Source: Galbula dea (taxonomy: Eukaryota > Chordata > Aves > Piciformes > Galbulidae). Taken from it: a DNA stretch of 64,000 nt. The stretch lies in the NCBI GenBank assembly GCA_013399015.1, contig VWZX01008439.1:54224-118223 (forward strand). The letters are read 5' to 3'. The position numbers and the translations under genes were made by a program. This document shows, one piece after another, positions 24,821 through 39,554 of the stretch. A model generated the notes under the pieces. It ran no database searches. It worked only from the letters and a program-made list of their open reading frames with translations, and was not told the origin of the DNA. How positions within the stretch are numbered: position 1 is the first letter of the stretch; each line of letters starts with the position of its first letter.

Positions 24821-27800
24821 ACTAGCTGCATGATAGCCACTATAAGAAGGACTATATGCTTTAAATGAAGTCCAGTGGAATACTTTTGTTGGAAGGAAAA
24901 AAAACGACTTTAATTTGAATGTTACTTTTCATAGTTGAGAGTTTCACCTGTACTGAATTTATCACCAGACAAAATCAACACTCTTACAGATTAAAAAATA
25001 CATATGAAGGAATAATTTTATCTTTCAAATTATCCTGAAAATTTGTTAGCATCATCCTGTGATGAATTTCATGCTATGGTCCCTGATACTTCCATTCTGC
25101 ATCTTTGAACACTAAAACCACCAAGCCAATCACTCATTCAAGCAAGCTACAGTAAAGACCTGATCAAAACATGCTTGCAATTACCAACTTATACGCACAC
25201 AGAAATGTCATCTCTCTATATATCACACACGCTTTTTACATTTTTTGTTCCAGTCTGGTTGTGGGGTCCACCACAAATGAGAGGCTCTGGTACAGACACG
25301 AAAACTTGTCACCCATGGCAACTCCGGGTTTCTAAGATATCCCCCCAGAAAGTCTCAAGCTCCTGTCAGCTCCCACATTGTACAGGAGATTTTCAGGGAA
25401 CCTGGCACATGCATTTCTAGGCAAAGTGTAAAAAACTTGGCAGGACTGGGAGACAGTTCATGCACCAGCAACTGAAGCAATTGACAAAATGAACAAGGAA
25501 GACGAAGAGTGGCTTTTTCAGCGGAGTTCTGAGTAGAGAGCGAAAGAAAAATTCCAGGATGGAAACTCACCACAGAACATCTGCTCTATTTCATATGCTG
25601 TTCTTTTGCTCAGCATTTTAGGAGAAAGGGAGTACTTTGGAAGGACTAATGACTACTTATGCAAATACAGGATGCTTTTATAACTGCAAAGTACTTAACA
25701 GAATAGCTAGGACTTACTCTTAGTACGAAGGCAGTGCTTCCCAGAAAACCAGTACCTTAGTATTCTTTTATTGCACAAAATTATCCCCAGATGTATCTGT
25801 ATCAGAAATAATAAAATATTTCCATCAACTGTGCCTCTTTCCTAAATCTATGAAAGAATATCTCCAAACATCAGAAGTTATTTTCTTGGCAAACTCGTAA
25901 ATCTGTGTTAGTAACTCTGGGATGTGGGCATAGCATCATAAGATTTGTCAAGAACTGGCAGCATGGAGTGCAGTATTAGAGCTGACAGCAGACTTCTTCA
26001 GTAAAGCTCTCCAAAGTTTCCTTATGGCACTGATGAACTGCTCTCCTCCTCCAGGGAAGTCCCATGCAAGCTCTGAAATGTTTCTTTACTTTGGAATTAA
26101 TAGTTTTCAACTGCAGACAGAAAGAAGCCAAAATGCCACATTCTGCATGGACACTAATACTACAGATACAGCAGTACTTTGTTTTCTTCTGTTTTGAGAG
26201 TATATAGTTGAGTATTACTACATAGACCAACACTTGTTTCTAGGAAGACTGCAAAGCCCTTCAAACACAGCAATTATTCATCATGTCTCAGTAGTTTTTT
26301 ATATATATATACATATATCTCCAGTGCAGGTTAACATACCCTCTGCTCACAGCTCTTCATTTACTGCCCTTCTCATGAACACTCTTAAAGTTATCTTTCC
26401 CCCTCCCCAGATGTCTACACCCATATAAACAACTTCTCAGCAAACCTGAATGAAAACCAAAATATTCAGCCTGTGTTTTCAAACACAATCACAGTGAAAT
26501 ATATTCACAATGTCTATTGGGAAAATTGAAGTTATAATCAATTCATAGAGTATTTGCTTTTAGAATGGGTGATATCACCATAAAAATCTCCAATTTAAAA
26601 TGGAAAACACACCCAAGCTTCTGCCTTAGAAGTAAGTAACACCATGGAAGTGACACAGAAGATTTGGGCTCCCAATTAAAATCAGAAATAGATTTAAAGG
26701 GAAAGTCAGTTGTCAAGATTTCTTTTAATCCTAGAAGCCAGCAGAAATGCCAGAAGAAAACCTGTGAACAGTCACAGTTCAAGAAAGTTGGGGTTTGTGA
26801 TAGCAGATTCGCACTGATGGCAGTCACTTGTGTTTAATAAAGAACCTCCTCTTTTTTTTTTTTTAAACTGAGCTGGTAAACAATAGGAACATTAAAACAG
26901 CAAAGTGTTTTCATTGCAGAATTTTTACTTCCATAAAAAGCAAATTATTAACAACAATGGAATATTAAGTCTTGCTCAGTTGATATTTCCTTTAGAATGC
27001 CTAACATTAGGTAGGTATGAAGGTTACACCTCCCCATTTCTGAAAACTATAAGTCTTTAATCACATGATCACCACCTTCTACACACTCAAATAGCAACTC
27101 CCTATGAGCATCTCCATATGCAGAATCACTCTTATGTACTCACTTTGCTTTTATATTAGTCAAGTATATGCAAGTCTAAGAGTTTAAATATATTCACAAA
27201 TAAACATATTTGTGCACATGTATATATACACACGGGAAGGACTTGCAGTTATATGAGCAACAAGCTGATCTGCAATAATTCTGCACCCACACAGAGCTCC
27301 ATTACCTTCAGAGGTACCTCATATGATCTGTATTTTTGTACTTTTAACAATGCTTTTTAGATTACTTTACCAGATACCCACATACTCGTACTACAGAAAT
27401 AATGGAAAATAACAGTAAGCATGATAAATACATCAGCTAATGGGTAGTAGGCTGTACAGCTCTGCAGAAAGATTATTACAGGCACAATGCCACAGATTTA
27501 TTTATGGCTTAAAGCAGTGCATGTCATAAGCATACATAGTTTTAGTAGGTGGAGTCATCTGACCCAATCTGGCAGAGCTTTCACATGGGAATGGCAAGGA
27601 CTCCTCATTACCCATGAATTAATGCTTTTATTGGCAAAAATTGTCTCTGATGTATATTCCTGAATGAGAACAATATGAAGTAGTTTCCAGTGATTCACGT
27701 AAACTTTTTCCTTCTGAAAAGCTGGCTGACTAACAAAGTCACTTCCTTTTTGAGTTCTGCTTCAGCTCTTTAGTCCTTCCAGCTATGCATGCCTGCACAT

Positions 27801-30206
27801 TGGGCTCATTTGTCTACTCTAGCAAAAGGCTTCAATTCAGGGGTGAAACACAGTTACCACTTAAGCTCCTATCGTAGCTTAATACAGGAAAGTAACTCAA
27901 ATCTACATCACTATCATATGTAACTGTATCTGCATATTTAAGTTTTACTTGTCTCTATTCAGATGGACATTAGGACATTAGTAATGCTGCTACAGGTCTG
28001 AAATGAAGCATGTACTTTTTCAGGGAAACATGGATTTCACATCTTACTGGAAAGGAGGCTCACTGGCAGCTCAGTTCTCCCCAGCACAACAATGCCTGAC
28101 CCTTTCAGTTCACATGTCCCTCAATCACCAGCTCTGCCTGGACCCTAAGTTAGGTTTTGAGAAGATACTATTCTCTTAACCTGCTGCGTCTCCTGAGACC
28201 ACAGAGCACTGGGACATGACTGTACATTTGTCAAGCAGGGTCCATGGGTTTGATTAAAGCTGCATTAAAAAAGCATTACTGTATTAACAGACTGTTTCTA
28301 AAGTTTGTGTATTGAGTCCAGGCTTTATCCTTTCAGCAGCCCATATGATAACAGGAACAAATAGGGAACACCTCTGCCTAAGGGTGCTAAACTACAGCAC
28401 TTCTAATACCACGAAGAGTTTAGCCCAAGTCCCACTATAAAGCCACTAAAAACTTGTTTGAAGGACATGGCTGCTTCAGTGTCCACAAAAGAAGTCGCAT
28501 CCCCCTCTTAACACTTGCCACAGCAAAACATCCTTCCCCTCCCTTGCCTTCCTCATTACATACCTGCCTCTGCAACTTTAGTTTGGCTTCCCTCCTCCAT
28601 CACAGCAGGTATCTGCCGTCCTGACTTCCAAGGCTCCTCCTAGCCTAATGCTATTTTACCTTCTCTCCAATTCTGCACAGCCAGGCTGAATCAGTGCTCA
28701 AGGCAGTTGGCAGCACCACACTCCCAACACCTATTAACCATATACACTGGGCAGTCCCCATAGCTCCTCTCATCACTAAAAACATCCTATAAGACTTTAC
28801 AAAGTTAGTACTTTATTCTCTTTCAAAACTCCTCTTAAAACCCTCCTCCATAGAAATGGCTATAGAAAAACAGAGAACTTTGACCATTAATAGAATAGAC
28901 TACACCATGCTGAATACCACTGTGCCACTCCTTACCTTAGGGAAATTTAAGCAATAGATAGGCAAAACCAAGAACTACAGTGGCTTTCACTGGAATAATT
29001 AATGAGAGCTGCATATTTGGATAGAATGCACACAACACTTACAGCAATGCTCTGGCAAAAGAAAACCCATTTTTATGATGCCCAGGGCAAATCCATTCCT
29101 TATGACGCTGCATGATATGACACTGGTTTCATGGGACAGGTTGTGGCCCCATAACTCTAACATGAACAGGCAATGACCAAAGCTTTCCCCTCAATCAAAA
29201 CTACACATAAGGTTTAACTCCAACAACCACTCCCCATCTCCATATGGGCTCTGCTCTCTGCCCTGATGCACAAGGGGAAGGCTTTTTGTTGCTCGACTCC
29301 AGCCACAACTGAGCTGCATGTTCCCCACAGAGCCCAGAAGCCTTCAGCTTTGTCATTTAGCCAGTTTGGAGCACATGCTGTCTAGGCTTCACACCTCCGA
29401 AATGCAGATCAGAAGGTGCTTCACCCCTCTGTGTGCAAGCCAACTCCACCTCCCATGGCAGAACTGCAAGCCCTTTTGCTGCCAACCCCCATGATTAACA
29501 AGTCACTGAAAACAGTTTAACTTCTGACTGAAGTACAAGAATAGTTTGCATTATCCTCCTCTCTGTGGTTACTGAACCAAACAGTCTTTCATGTATAAAT
29601 AAAATATTCTTGTTCTGTTTCCATGCAATAAAAATACATAATACTGGCTTTGCCTTAAAAATACTTCTCTTATGAAAAGCATTCCATTTGTACTGACTTC
29701 AGTGGAAGGTGCGTGGGTGTGTCAAAAAAGAATTAAGTCCCAAGACACTTCCATCTCCCTGTATACTTAGAGTAACAATTCAAACCTTGTTTGTTTAGAA
29801 GAAAAAGGCCAGCTACAGACAGTTTGCAAAACACCACAATGAAACTGCCTGAATCCCATGATCTTAAAGTCCAGACAAGCCAATTCAATATTGTTCAGTT
29901 TGGATCCTACTTCAGCTAAACACCCAACTTAAGAGATAGGAAGTCCTGCTGAAGTGCCTTGTTGACTGTGGACCTCAGTACTACAGCAGCAAAATTAATA
30001 AAGTAAAATGAAGCTACCTTGTGTGGTGTACTGGGACATTCATTATTTCTACACATTTCCTTGGAGGGCTGGAGAGGAACGGTTTGAGTTGATAGAGGCA
30101 GTTTGGACATTTGTGCCCAGGGAAGCATTATATCTCAGCACCCTGGTAATCTTTCCCAGTTTTCCTCTCTTCCAGACACCACAGCACCTTTGTTTCCTTC
30201 CATTTA
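24821..30206. other. Non-coding DNA with simple repeats
   Basis: No gene recognised. It contains an alternating AT patch (26300-26318), T13 at 26852-26864, and TATA/CA-rich low complexity near 27210-27235. Confidence 0.5.
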
Positions 30207-30254
30207 TCCTCTTCCTCTCCCCCCTCCCTCCCTTCCCCTCCCTCACTCTCTCTT
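30207..30254 (-). repeat. Homopyrimidine mirror tract with strong minus-strand G-quadruplex motif
   Basis: Thirty-eight uninterrupted pyrimidines (30207-30244), then one A and a CT run. C runs at 30219-30224, 30226-30228, 30230-30232, 30235-30238 and 30240-30242 have loops of 1, 1, 2 and 1, so the minus strand has five G-runs. The part around 30233-30234 is a near-perfect mirror repeat, the geometry that favours triplex (H-DNA). Confidence 0.88.
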
Positions 30255-33200
30255 GGTGGCCATTAACTACGCTGACAGTTTGACAGCCTGAAATAAGGAA
30301 ATAAAACACTTAAACATTGTTTCCTGATGTATGCATTCATCTCCTCTGCCAAACACAGATATTGAGGAGATACTTCACTCCTCCTGTCAGCTTGCTAAAT
30401 TATAGCCCAGCTCTCACAGCAACACAACTCTGGGGTCCTGTACATTTCACTTGATCTGTCTTCCTAGCAGAAGGCCATGCAGGGGCCATTTCCATGTCTT
30501 TAGCAGGGCCTTTTTGTATTTATATTCTTAATACCACATTTCATATGCCTAGGGTTGAATTTCTCTTAGAATCTCATGCTTCTTCTACTGAACACACTCA
30601 CATTATCAAGACAGCTCCACTTCTTGCTTGGATTACGGTGAAACTACTTTGGGAATAAACTAAACTAGATTGCATTAAACTTTGCGTCATTCTCATAACC
30701 CATTACAGCAGCCGGGTAAACCAAAACCCAGCTTTGCTTTAACCAGGTTTATTAGACTTTATTTAAGCATTTTCTCCTAGTTGACAGAAAACATGCTGCT
30801 GGAGACTTGAGGCATCCCACCCTTTATATAAAAAAAAAAAGCACTGCTTACAGCATTGGCTTACAGAAGCCAATGTCGTTCAGCTCCCTAAGGGAAAGCT
30901 GCAGTGATACTGTCACTGCTCATTACCTCCAGTGGGTGTTGCTGTGAACAAGCCTATGGGGAAAAATGCAGGGGAAAAAGAAAAAAGTATTACAGAAGCT
31001 CATAAACATATCCTACATCCAGAAAATTTGCCTGGTCCATACAGCCAGAAAGAAACAAATGCTTAGTAAGAAACTAAATAATTGTACTTCTTTGCCATTT
31101 GTGTCTTCCACACCAATTAGATAAACACAAGCATTTAGTACTTTAGCCATTCTGCTAGCTTAAGGGTGCTATGGAGTCCAGTTGTCTTTGTGATTTCAGT
31201 AGCTCCCAAGGTCTATACAGAGTACAACAGTGCTACAGCTGTAACCTCTCAGGGATGCTTGATGGCCAATAGTCATCACAGAGCAGACAAACATTACATC
31301 TTCACTATCCCAAAACGGCTAAGTTGTAACAAGCAGGACACTAACATCCCAGATACATGACACTGCCTCTTGAAAAGCCAAGTTTAGCAAACAAATACAT
31401 CAATAGCCCAGAATGTACTGTTGTGGTTTTTTCCCCCCCAGTTGATAGGGGAGGTTTCAGCTACCAGGTGGAAGTGTGGTAGAAGCAGATTAGCACATTT
31501 TGGACCTCTGAAACAAACTAACTACTCCAGTGTTACAAATCCTTGCAGAACTTCATTCTCTTCCTTACTTCCCACTTTCTCATTATTTCAGGTATCTCCA
31601 ATCACGATCCAAAGAAACAGTCTTCAAAGTAACTGTAACTCCACTGACATGTAGAATTAATTGGAGGTAGGATAAACAACACAAAACACCAACAAAATCA
31701 TACAACAAAACACATCCACAAGGAAGAGGCTATATAAGTGATGCTGCTGAGATTCAATTCTCTGACCTTTTTTCCTGTTTGTAAGAGTTGCTATTTAACA
31801 GCAGAAAACATTTAAATTTGATCACCCTAAAGAGCTAGCAGAGATGGAGTGGAAAAGTAATCCACTTGCTCATCTAGAAACAGTATGGGATTTGCTACTG
31901 CTTTCCAATATTGACTGTCCAAGAGCAGTATTTCAACTGGTTACACCCATTCCTTTTGTTATCCTCCCAAGACATATTAATAAAAGCATCGGCCTGTTAT
32001 GTCCTGTTATTTAACTGAGAGGTTTTGAATTTCATGAATGAAAATGAAAGAAAACATCAATAAAGCAAGAGGAAACAAGTTCCTTACTACTTCCTCCACA
32101 CAAGCATATAAAAGAGGCAGTCAACTAAAAGCTACTGTTAACTCTTTACCAACAATATGCACAGAACTTCCTAAAACTATATAAAATATTTACTTTTTTT
32201 ATCATTGGAAATTAAAGAACTCCCAGTGCACTGTGTCAAAGAGCACCAATCTTTTTCCTTTGCTGCTGTTCTTGCCAGAGAAGAGAGATCCCATCCACTT
32301 GATCTCAGTGCAAACCTTGCAGTATTTTTCAAGAGTACCAGCTACTAATTATTACATACTGGTGAATTTTGAGTTCAGCTTCCTACTACTCTGAAATTTT
32401 CTGACATCTCAGCTACATATGTTGCCATGCCAAAGTTCTTAGCACAGACTCATTTTATCAGTCTTGCATTTGTTTACTGCTAGATAAAACAAAAAAATGA
32501 GTAAGTGCTGGAAAAAGGGTAAAACATGGTTGATTTTTCAAGTGTAGCTTTTCAGATTGTACACTTCTACATTTGTTTTTTTGATTTTCCACATAGTATT
32601 CCATTTTTATTTTTCTGAACAACCATTTTAGCCTTATTTATCATATGGTCTCTTTCCCAGTAAAGAAAAATTTTGTAAGTGAAAAAATGATGATAACCCA
32701 ATCAAATCTACTGTACTAAACCCAAATTAACCACAGAATAGAAAGGAAGCAGAAAAAGCCCACAACACTGAAATGTCAGGAACCTTCTCACATCACTGTC
32801 CAGGCTTCCAGGAGGGCTCACTTTCACCTTATAAAAAGCAAGGCTTGTACACATACTGCAAGGAGGTTACTCTGTGGGGCTTCTGCACGACTTTCTTGCT
32901 CTCTGTGGATATTAAAACATTCTTGGTAGGGCAGGAGTAGCTCCAAAGCTTGTGTGAAAATGCCTGTGCATGTACATGTGTCTGTGTGTTTGCACATGTG
33001 AGCATGCCACTTTCTTAGAAACATAGTTGGCTGTCAACACATTAAAGAAACTGAAAGTTGCTACCTTTGTACTAGGTACTGCAGCTGTTTATAGCTACCA
33101 GGATTCTTCCACTTCCTGGTAGCAAGAAGTACTCAAAAAGACCCAAACACCATTCTTGCATGCTCCTGCAGGACACCCTAAAAAACCCCAAATTTCTGGC

Positions 33201-36200
33201 CTTAGATTTTAACATAACATTCACTTTGCCCAAAGCTTCTCAAGTGTCACACCCACTAGTATGAAAACTTCAAGAGGCAGAGCATGAGGTACACGTGGCT
33301 TTTAAAACACAAAACCCAAATCCTCCATTGTTAATTCAATTAAATACTAGGTATCAACATATTCCTTAAGTGGAAATGCAAGGAAATACTGAGAAGTAGA
33401 GAATACCAGACATTGGGTAACCCACAAAGGAAGACATGCATGCTTTTCACATTCCTTTTTTTAGGAAAGAATTTTCAGAGGTAAACAAGTTAGATACAAC
33501 AGCTCTCCAGTCACCTGTAAATTAATGAACCTGAGCTCAAAGATGAACAATTGCTATCCCTGTGCTTCAAAAGCAGAACTGTAAAATAAAAGTGAGTATA
33601 AAAAGGTGGAAAGTAGCAAGGAACTCTCTCCATCCCCAGGGTAGACTATGGTTCAGGGCAGTGTTAGGTGGGAGAAAGATTACAGTTGACCATAATAAGT
33701 GACCTTCCACAAGGTTGCCTACCACCACGATTCAGTGCCACCAGACAGGCACTGCACATCAAAAGCCATTGCACAGTTGTCCCCTTAAGCACAACACAAT
33801 TACAGCAGGTCCTCAAAGTAAAAAAGCTTAAAATTGACTACTTCCTATTTGATCTCATTATCACAAGTTCTTTTGGACTACATCTGTATTACTATGTAGA
33901 GGATCACCAACAGCCACATGTAGAATAGGTAAGACTGGTTACTAGCTGTCTTGGCTTATTTCAACCCCCCTGTAAGTAGCTATTTGAAATATAACCTTTG
34001 TCTGAAAAAAAGGAACACTTGCCAAGAAGAGCATTTATTAAAAAGCAACAGGTTTTTTCCTTCCATACAAAGGTTGGCTTTATACCAATACCTTAATTTT
34101 AAACTGAAACATGATGTTAACAGCTACCTTCAGTAGTTAAGATAAGCATGAAGTGGTGGTCCTCCTCTCCAAATGTACCAGCCCCTATCACCTGTAAAGG
34201 AAGTTCCTACTTAAAACTATTTATAGAAGGATGTTAGAGAAAAATCTAGCTATTTCCCTGCATGCTAGGTATAAGGAGTTTTTGGTTGGGTTTTTTTTGG
34301 TTTTTTTGTGTGTGTTTTTTTTTTTTTTTTTTACAAAGAAAGCCTCAGCAACACAAATTGTCCTTTCCATCCCGCAAATGGCAGAAAGCCAAACAAACTT
34401 CAATACACTTCCATAGCATCATACCAAAACTATTATTTTTGTGCCTCATGCTTTCTGTTTCCTTTAAGGGCTGGGACCCTTAGGTTGATTATTCCTCCCA
34501 CAACATCAAAATCTTCTGTCTGTGTTGTCCATGGATTTCAGAAGAGCTCCATTTCATTTTGTTTTCCAGTTTTAACCTTTACATCAGTAAAAACAAGACA
34601 GGTCATCAAATAAAACCTAAACCCATTACAATTACCCAATTAATATTTAAGAAGAGCTATTAGTGAATTTTTCAGTGGCAAAAGGTTTTGCCAAATCAAA
34701 CAGCAAATTCAGAAAGAACCATTCCTTGCAGCCAGAAAAGCAAGAAGAGGTCACTATTCTCACTCCTGCAAAAAAATGCTCTGCTCACATTACCAAAGCA
34801 ATGAATTTTTGAAGTCAAAATATTAAGTGAAATGAAACAGGGCTTTACAATCCCTGTTGAAATCAACATTGCAACACAAACAACTCACAATATTAATCAA
34901 AGCTACCATCATTCCCAAAAGACCTGGAAAGACAAAACACTTCCAGTTGGAGGGGAGTGGGATGCTAAGTGGAATAAAAAAATAAAATCAGTGCTCAAAG
35001 ATGAGTCTTGGACAACAAAGCCTCTGAAACTGCAGGAGCTTAACAAGCATATATATTTCTTTCACTTGTTCCCTAGGACTTCTCTCAGCTGCTTTAACTC
35101 CCTCTTTCCACAGCTCAGACCCACTCTGCTTTTTTTTTTTTTTTACTCCTCTTTTCCATCCACTTCTTTTGAAGTGTTCAAATTGCTCCTTTCCACTTTC
35201 TTTATATGATAAAAGGTTGGGATGGAAGGAAAAACAAACCACCCCCCACGTGAAGCAACTGAATTCTCTACCAGACCTTGGCCATCACAGCAATCAGTGA
35301 TAGGGGTACCACATGCAAGGTGGTGCCTTCTAGGGATCTGCTATCTGGGGCACCACTGTCAGCTTCTACTGTTGCAGGAGCTCCCAAATCCCCCCTGGAC
35401 ATCCTGAACAGACTTCAGTTCTGTATGCTGTGCAGCTGGAGAAAGCTGTACACTTTGTAACTGTGTATAAGATAGACAAAAATCCAGAGAGTCAGAGCTG
35501 TGTGTCAAAGAAATAAAGAAGCCTCTTGCTCAGAAGTCTGTTTTATATGTTCACAAGTATTTAAATTAATGCATGTGATGGAGTAATGAGAACCAGGTAA
35601 AATATGGCACTTCCTTCTCATGCTGGGATAATTAAAAGGGCAAGGTATTAACTAGCTTTGGAAAGAAAAAAGTTATATTGGTTGTTCAGGGGATTATGTT
35701 CCTGTCTTGATCCCACCTTCACTAATCATTGCATTTAGTCATTAGACACTTTACCCGTTCCCTGGAATCCAGGGCTGCTGATTACTGTTTGCTGATCCAC
35801 TCTTCAGCCTCAATTTGAAACACAGGGATAGTGCTAAAATGCCCTTTAGAAAGGCCAGATAATGCCATTTCTGCTTTGCACTACAGTAAAGATTCCTTCA
35901 CAGCTACTAGTGTCAACTACATCCTCATCATCTTTCTACTAATGTGCTACTCACACACAGAGAAATGCTGTGGAGGAGACTTTTCTTGGCTACTCAAATA
36001 CAAATTTGCTACTTATTTTTTAAAATACCTGAGAAAAACACTCAAAGCAGTCACCCTCCCCAGAAAAGTAATTCCAAATGAAACATTACATGATGGTTAC
36101 AAATGCTGGCACAATGGATAGGAAGCACAAGTCACAAAACTATTATTGATGAAACAATATTAATCAACACCCAAACAGTTAATATACACTTCATGAGTAT

Positions 36201-37454
36201 ACATTAATCTAAGATAAACATGCAAACATGCTGTATTTTATGTAAGTCATATGCAGCTCTCAAGGATTCCTGAAAACTGCCATTACAGCCTTTGGCACTG
36301 CTAACTGTAGGTGCTCCTTTTCATAGCCACTATATGCAATGGTATTTCCAAAAGTAAGCTGTTGGAGTAAATGAAGTTCTGTAAGTGACACACCTAACTC
36401 ACAGCACAAAGACTGTGATAGAGCTCTGTGTTACATATTCACCAGCTGGTTAGACATTTTATATCATGTAACCAGTAGGAACATTTTACATCTTATATCA
36501 CTCTAAGAACAATCCATTTTATAAACCACCTATTGTGTTTACACACAAGAAACTATCATAAATCCTGAACATTAAACAGTGTCAACAGATGAAAGCCAAC
36601 TTTCCCACAGTATTCTGCATGCTGAACTTAGAGCACTTTTAAAGAAAATGCAGTCACAACAGAAGGCTCCTCTGAATTCAGCTATTTGCTGATGTTGGGT
36701 ACTGGAGACACCAGGAAATCTCCAAGAAACAATTTTTCCTCATCATGAAAAGGTTCTTAAATGAACAGAAAGCATGACACCTATCCAGAAATGTTACCAT
36801 TTTTAACATTATACTTTATTAATTATAGAAAAACTAATAGTGGGAGAAATACCTCATGCTAGGGAGAACCCCCATAGCATTGTCTTTCTTTTGCTCTGCT
36901 GACAGGAAAGGTAGGTCAAAGGTAAAGAATATGTACTTGCCCTTATCTGTCACCCTGGATTAACAGCTTTGAAGGAAAAAAAAAATCTTAGGGAACAAGT
37001 ACAGCCATATGACTGCATACCCAAATACTCAGATTCATCTCCACACTGCCTGGAGTACCTGGATACTGTTACACACAACCAGCTTCTGTTTTCACCCAGT
37101 TAATACAGATTAGCAGCCTCCACTTCTGCTCCCCAGTGAGACATCCAGTAGCCACCAACTCATCCCAGCTTTAGCAGATACACATAATGAAAACCATGTT
37201 AAAAATAAAAAGCAGCGTTTGGTCTAAATACTGAGTTATTGGAACTCAGCCTGCAATGGCACTGATCACAGAATCTCCTGATCTAATCATCAGGACCAAG
37301 GCATTGCTTGGGAAAGCTGGTCCTCTTGGGGGACTGTTCTCAGAGGAGCAATGGTCTGGCAGCAACACTGGCCAGAACTAAACAATGAGCACTTAATAGC
37401 AGTATACCTCTTGATTACTAGTGGCTGTAGTCAGAAAGACATTTGTTTCCACTA
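30255..37454. other. Non-coding DNA with simple repeats
   Basis: No gene recognised. It holds degenerate TG-rich sequence near 32960-33000, a T/G-rich low-complexity tract at 34277-34332, and T15 at 35130-35144. Short open frames overlap these tracts and carry no domain. Confidence 0.5.
34277..34332. repeat. T/G-rich low-complexity tract
   Basis: T runs broken by GG and a short GTGTGTG patch, ending in about 18 T. No source gene or LINE is visible on the other strand, so a retroposon tail is not supported. Confidence 0.8.
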
Positions 37455-37655
37455 TCACAGAATATTAGTAGTTGGAAGGGACCTTGAAAGATCAACTAGT
37501 CCAACCCCCCTGCCACAGCAGGATTCCCTGGACCAGGTCACACAGAAGCGCATCCAGACAGGTTTTGAATATCTCCATAGAAGGAGACTCCACAACCTCT
37601 CTGGGCAGCCTGTGCCAGTGCTCTGGCACCTCAGCTGGGAAAACATTTCTACACT
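37455..37655 (-). mobile_element. CR1 LINE 3' fragment, about 200 bp
   Basis: Read on the minus strand it begins inside the last coding segment of CR1 ORF2 (words corresponding to 'PEHWHRLP' and 'LDALLCDLVQ'). It runs through the 3' UTR with 'GGACTAGTTGATCTTTCAAG' and ends with ATATTCTGTGAT. It is closely related in wording to the copy at 61083-61858. The 5' truncation point is approximate. The reading frame is not maintained as a whole. Confidence 0.9.
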
Positions 37656-39554
37656 ATGGCTGTTCCCTGGTATTTTCTCATTACACACACAGAAAAAGTA
37701 CTAACATTAAGGGCCTGGTTCTGTTGTTCTGAACAATTCAGGTCTTATGTGAGCATCACCTTGCTTGGAAACCTCAAATCTACTGCTGGGCATGGGCACT
37801 TTCTGTTACAAAACTTCCTGCATAGAGCTGCCCATCCATTCCCACGGCTCACTCAGCCCTCCCATCTTCTCAACAGAAGAGATATTACCAGGCCAAGTGT
37901 TCTCTCACGAGATTTTAAATATTCTCTCTCCATTTCCAGGTCAGGAACACTGCAAGAGAGGTTGTTCTTGCCTCATGTTAATATGACAGTTGGTCTCTTG
38001 GCCAACACACTGGGGAGTGGACTTGGGATCTCAAACTGAAAGCATGAGCAGCTACAGCTTACATCAGAGACTCCCCTGCTTGGAAGGTCTAACAGCTCAT
38101 ACCTTCCCTGATCAGCACAGAGGATGGGGTTTGCAACATATATTTGCCCCTGGGTTGTATTAGTGAACATACTCACCAGTTTTAACATTGGCACCTTTTC
38201 TTCTCTTCCAGAATTGCTCTAAATGGAGCAGTATATGTTTAAGTGAAAAGTTCTGAGTTTTGTTCTTAACCTTATCTATATTTTGACCACATCATAAGGA
38301 TTCAAGACACTTGGTGAACCAAACAAGTTTACCCACTTCTGGTTTTTCCACTGGACTTCACTGTAGCAAAGAAATATAGACCATATCAGTGAAGGCAAAG
38401 CCTTGTGATGGTAGCACATGCACTATATAAGAACAAACATGGATCAGATACTGCTTGTGTTTCTGCTCAGGAATGGGGTGAAGGGCAACGCACAAAATAT
38501 AAGTTGAGAACCATCTCAAGTGGTAAGGGCTAGGAGCAGCAAAACATAAGCTGGGGCCAAGCTACCACTTCTCTAGTGGCTGCATCCCAATATGCAGAAT
38601 GGGACCCTCAACATTCTTCGTGAAAATATTTCTGTCACTTCCCCTCCCTACCACATCATTTGTCATTAATGCACACTGCTGACTTAGCCTGCCCAGTGAA
38701 TAGCTGAAAATACAGCCCAGCTGGTACCTCTGTACATTTAACAGTGGACATAATCAGAAGGCAACAGTCTAGAAGCTGAATAGCCACTGCTGTTATACAC
38801 TTACCATTTGCAGGCTTTGGATTTGATAAAGGGTTAGAGTTAGTGATAGAATTTTCAAAAGGAACCAAAAAGAATTAGTATCTCAGGTGAGATGCTTACA
38901 GCTAGACTTAACATGCCTAGATGCTGCTGACTTTCTCACAACAGCCTTGGGTTTTTTTCAGTCTAGTCATCCTTCTTTTAAAAGCAAATGATCAGCATTT
39001 GGAAACTAAAGGAAAGTTCATGTTGTGCAAGATGTTACCTGATGAGAAAACACAAGAAAAGCATGTGCACAAGCACTGCTCCTCAGTACATAATTGGCAC
39101 ATCCATATAGACAAATGCAAATGGACTTGATACAATCATTGGTTATATTTTAGTATGAGTGATTGCAAAGGGATGCAGAGACAAACAAAAACCATGATAT
39201 TGCTGTATCCTTAGTAGCTAATGCTAATAAAGATTTCTATATTTCTATATTTCAGACATATAAGGAATCAGTTATACTACAGTCATGTCACAGACTTAGA
39301 GGCTTCCTGACTGTAGGCAACTAGTGACTGAGATACACCATGAAAAACACACCTTAAATCTGGATCTAACAGGATTTTACATGAATGTTCAACCCTTCTT
39401 AGTCTACTCTTAGAAAAACTATTTGTCTGCATGAACCTCATTTTATTAAGTGTTTTATATGTGTGTATATATACATCAAAAACGGCTAGGAAAAAAAGCT
39501 TTGTTTATTATAAAATATAAAGTAATAAACATGCCAAATGTTCAACTGTACTTT
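37656..39554. other. Non-coding DNA, nothing recognised
   Basis: Unique sequence between two CR1 insertions. Small TATA/TG-rich patch near 39460-39476 and a short TTTCTATA repeat near 39235-39255. Confidence 0.5.
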
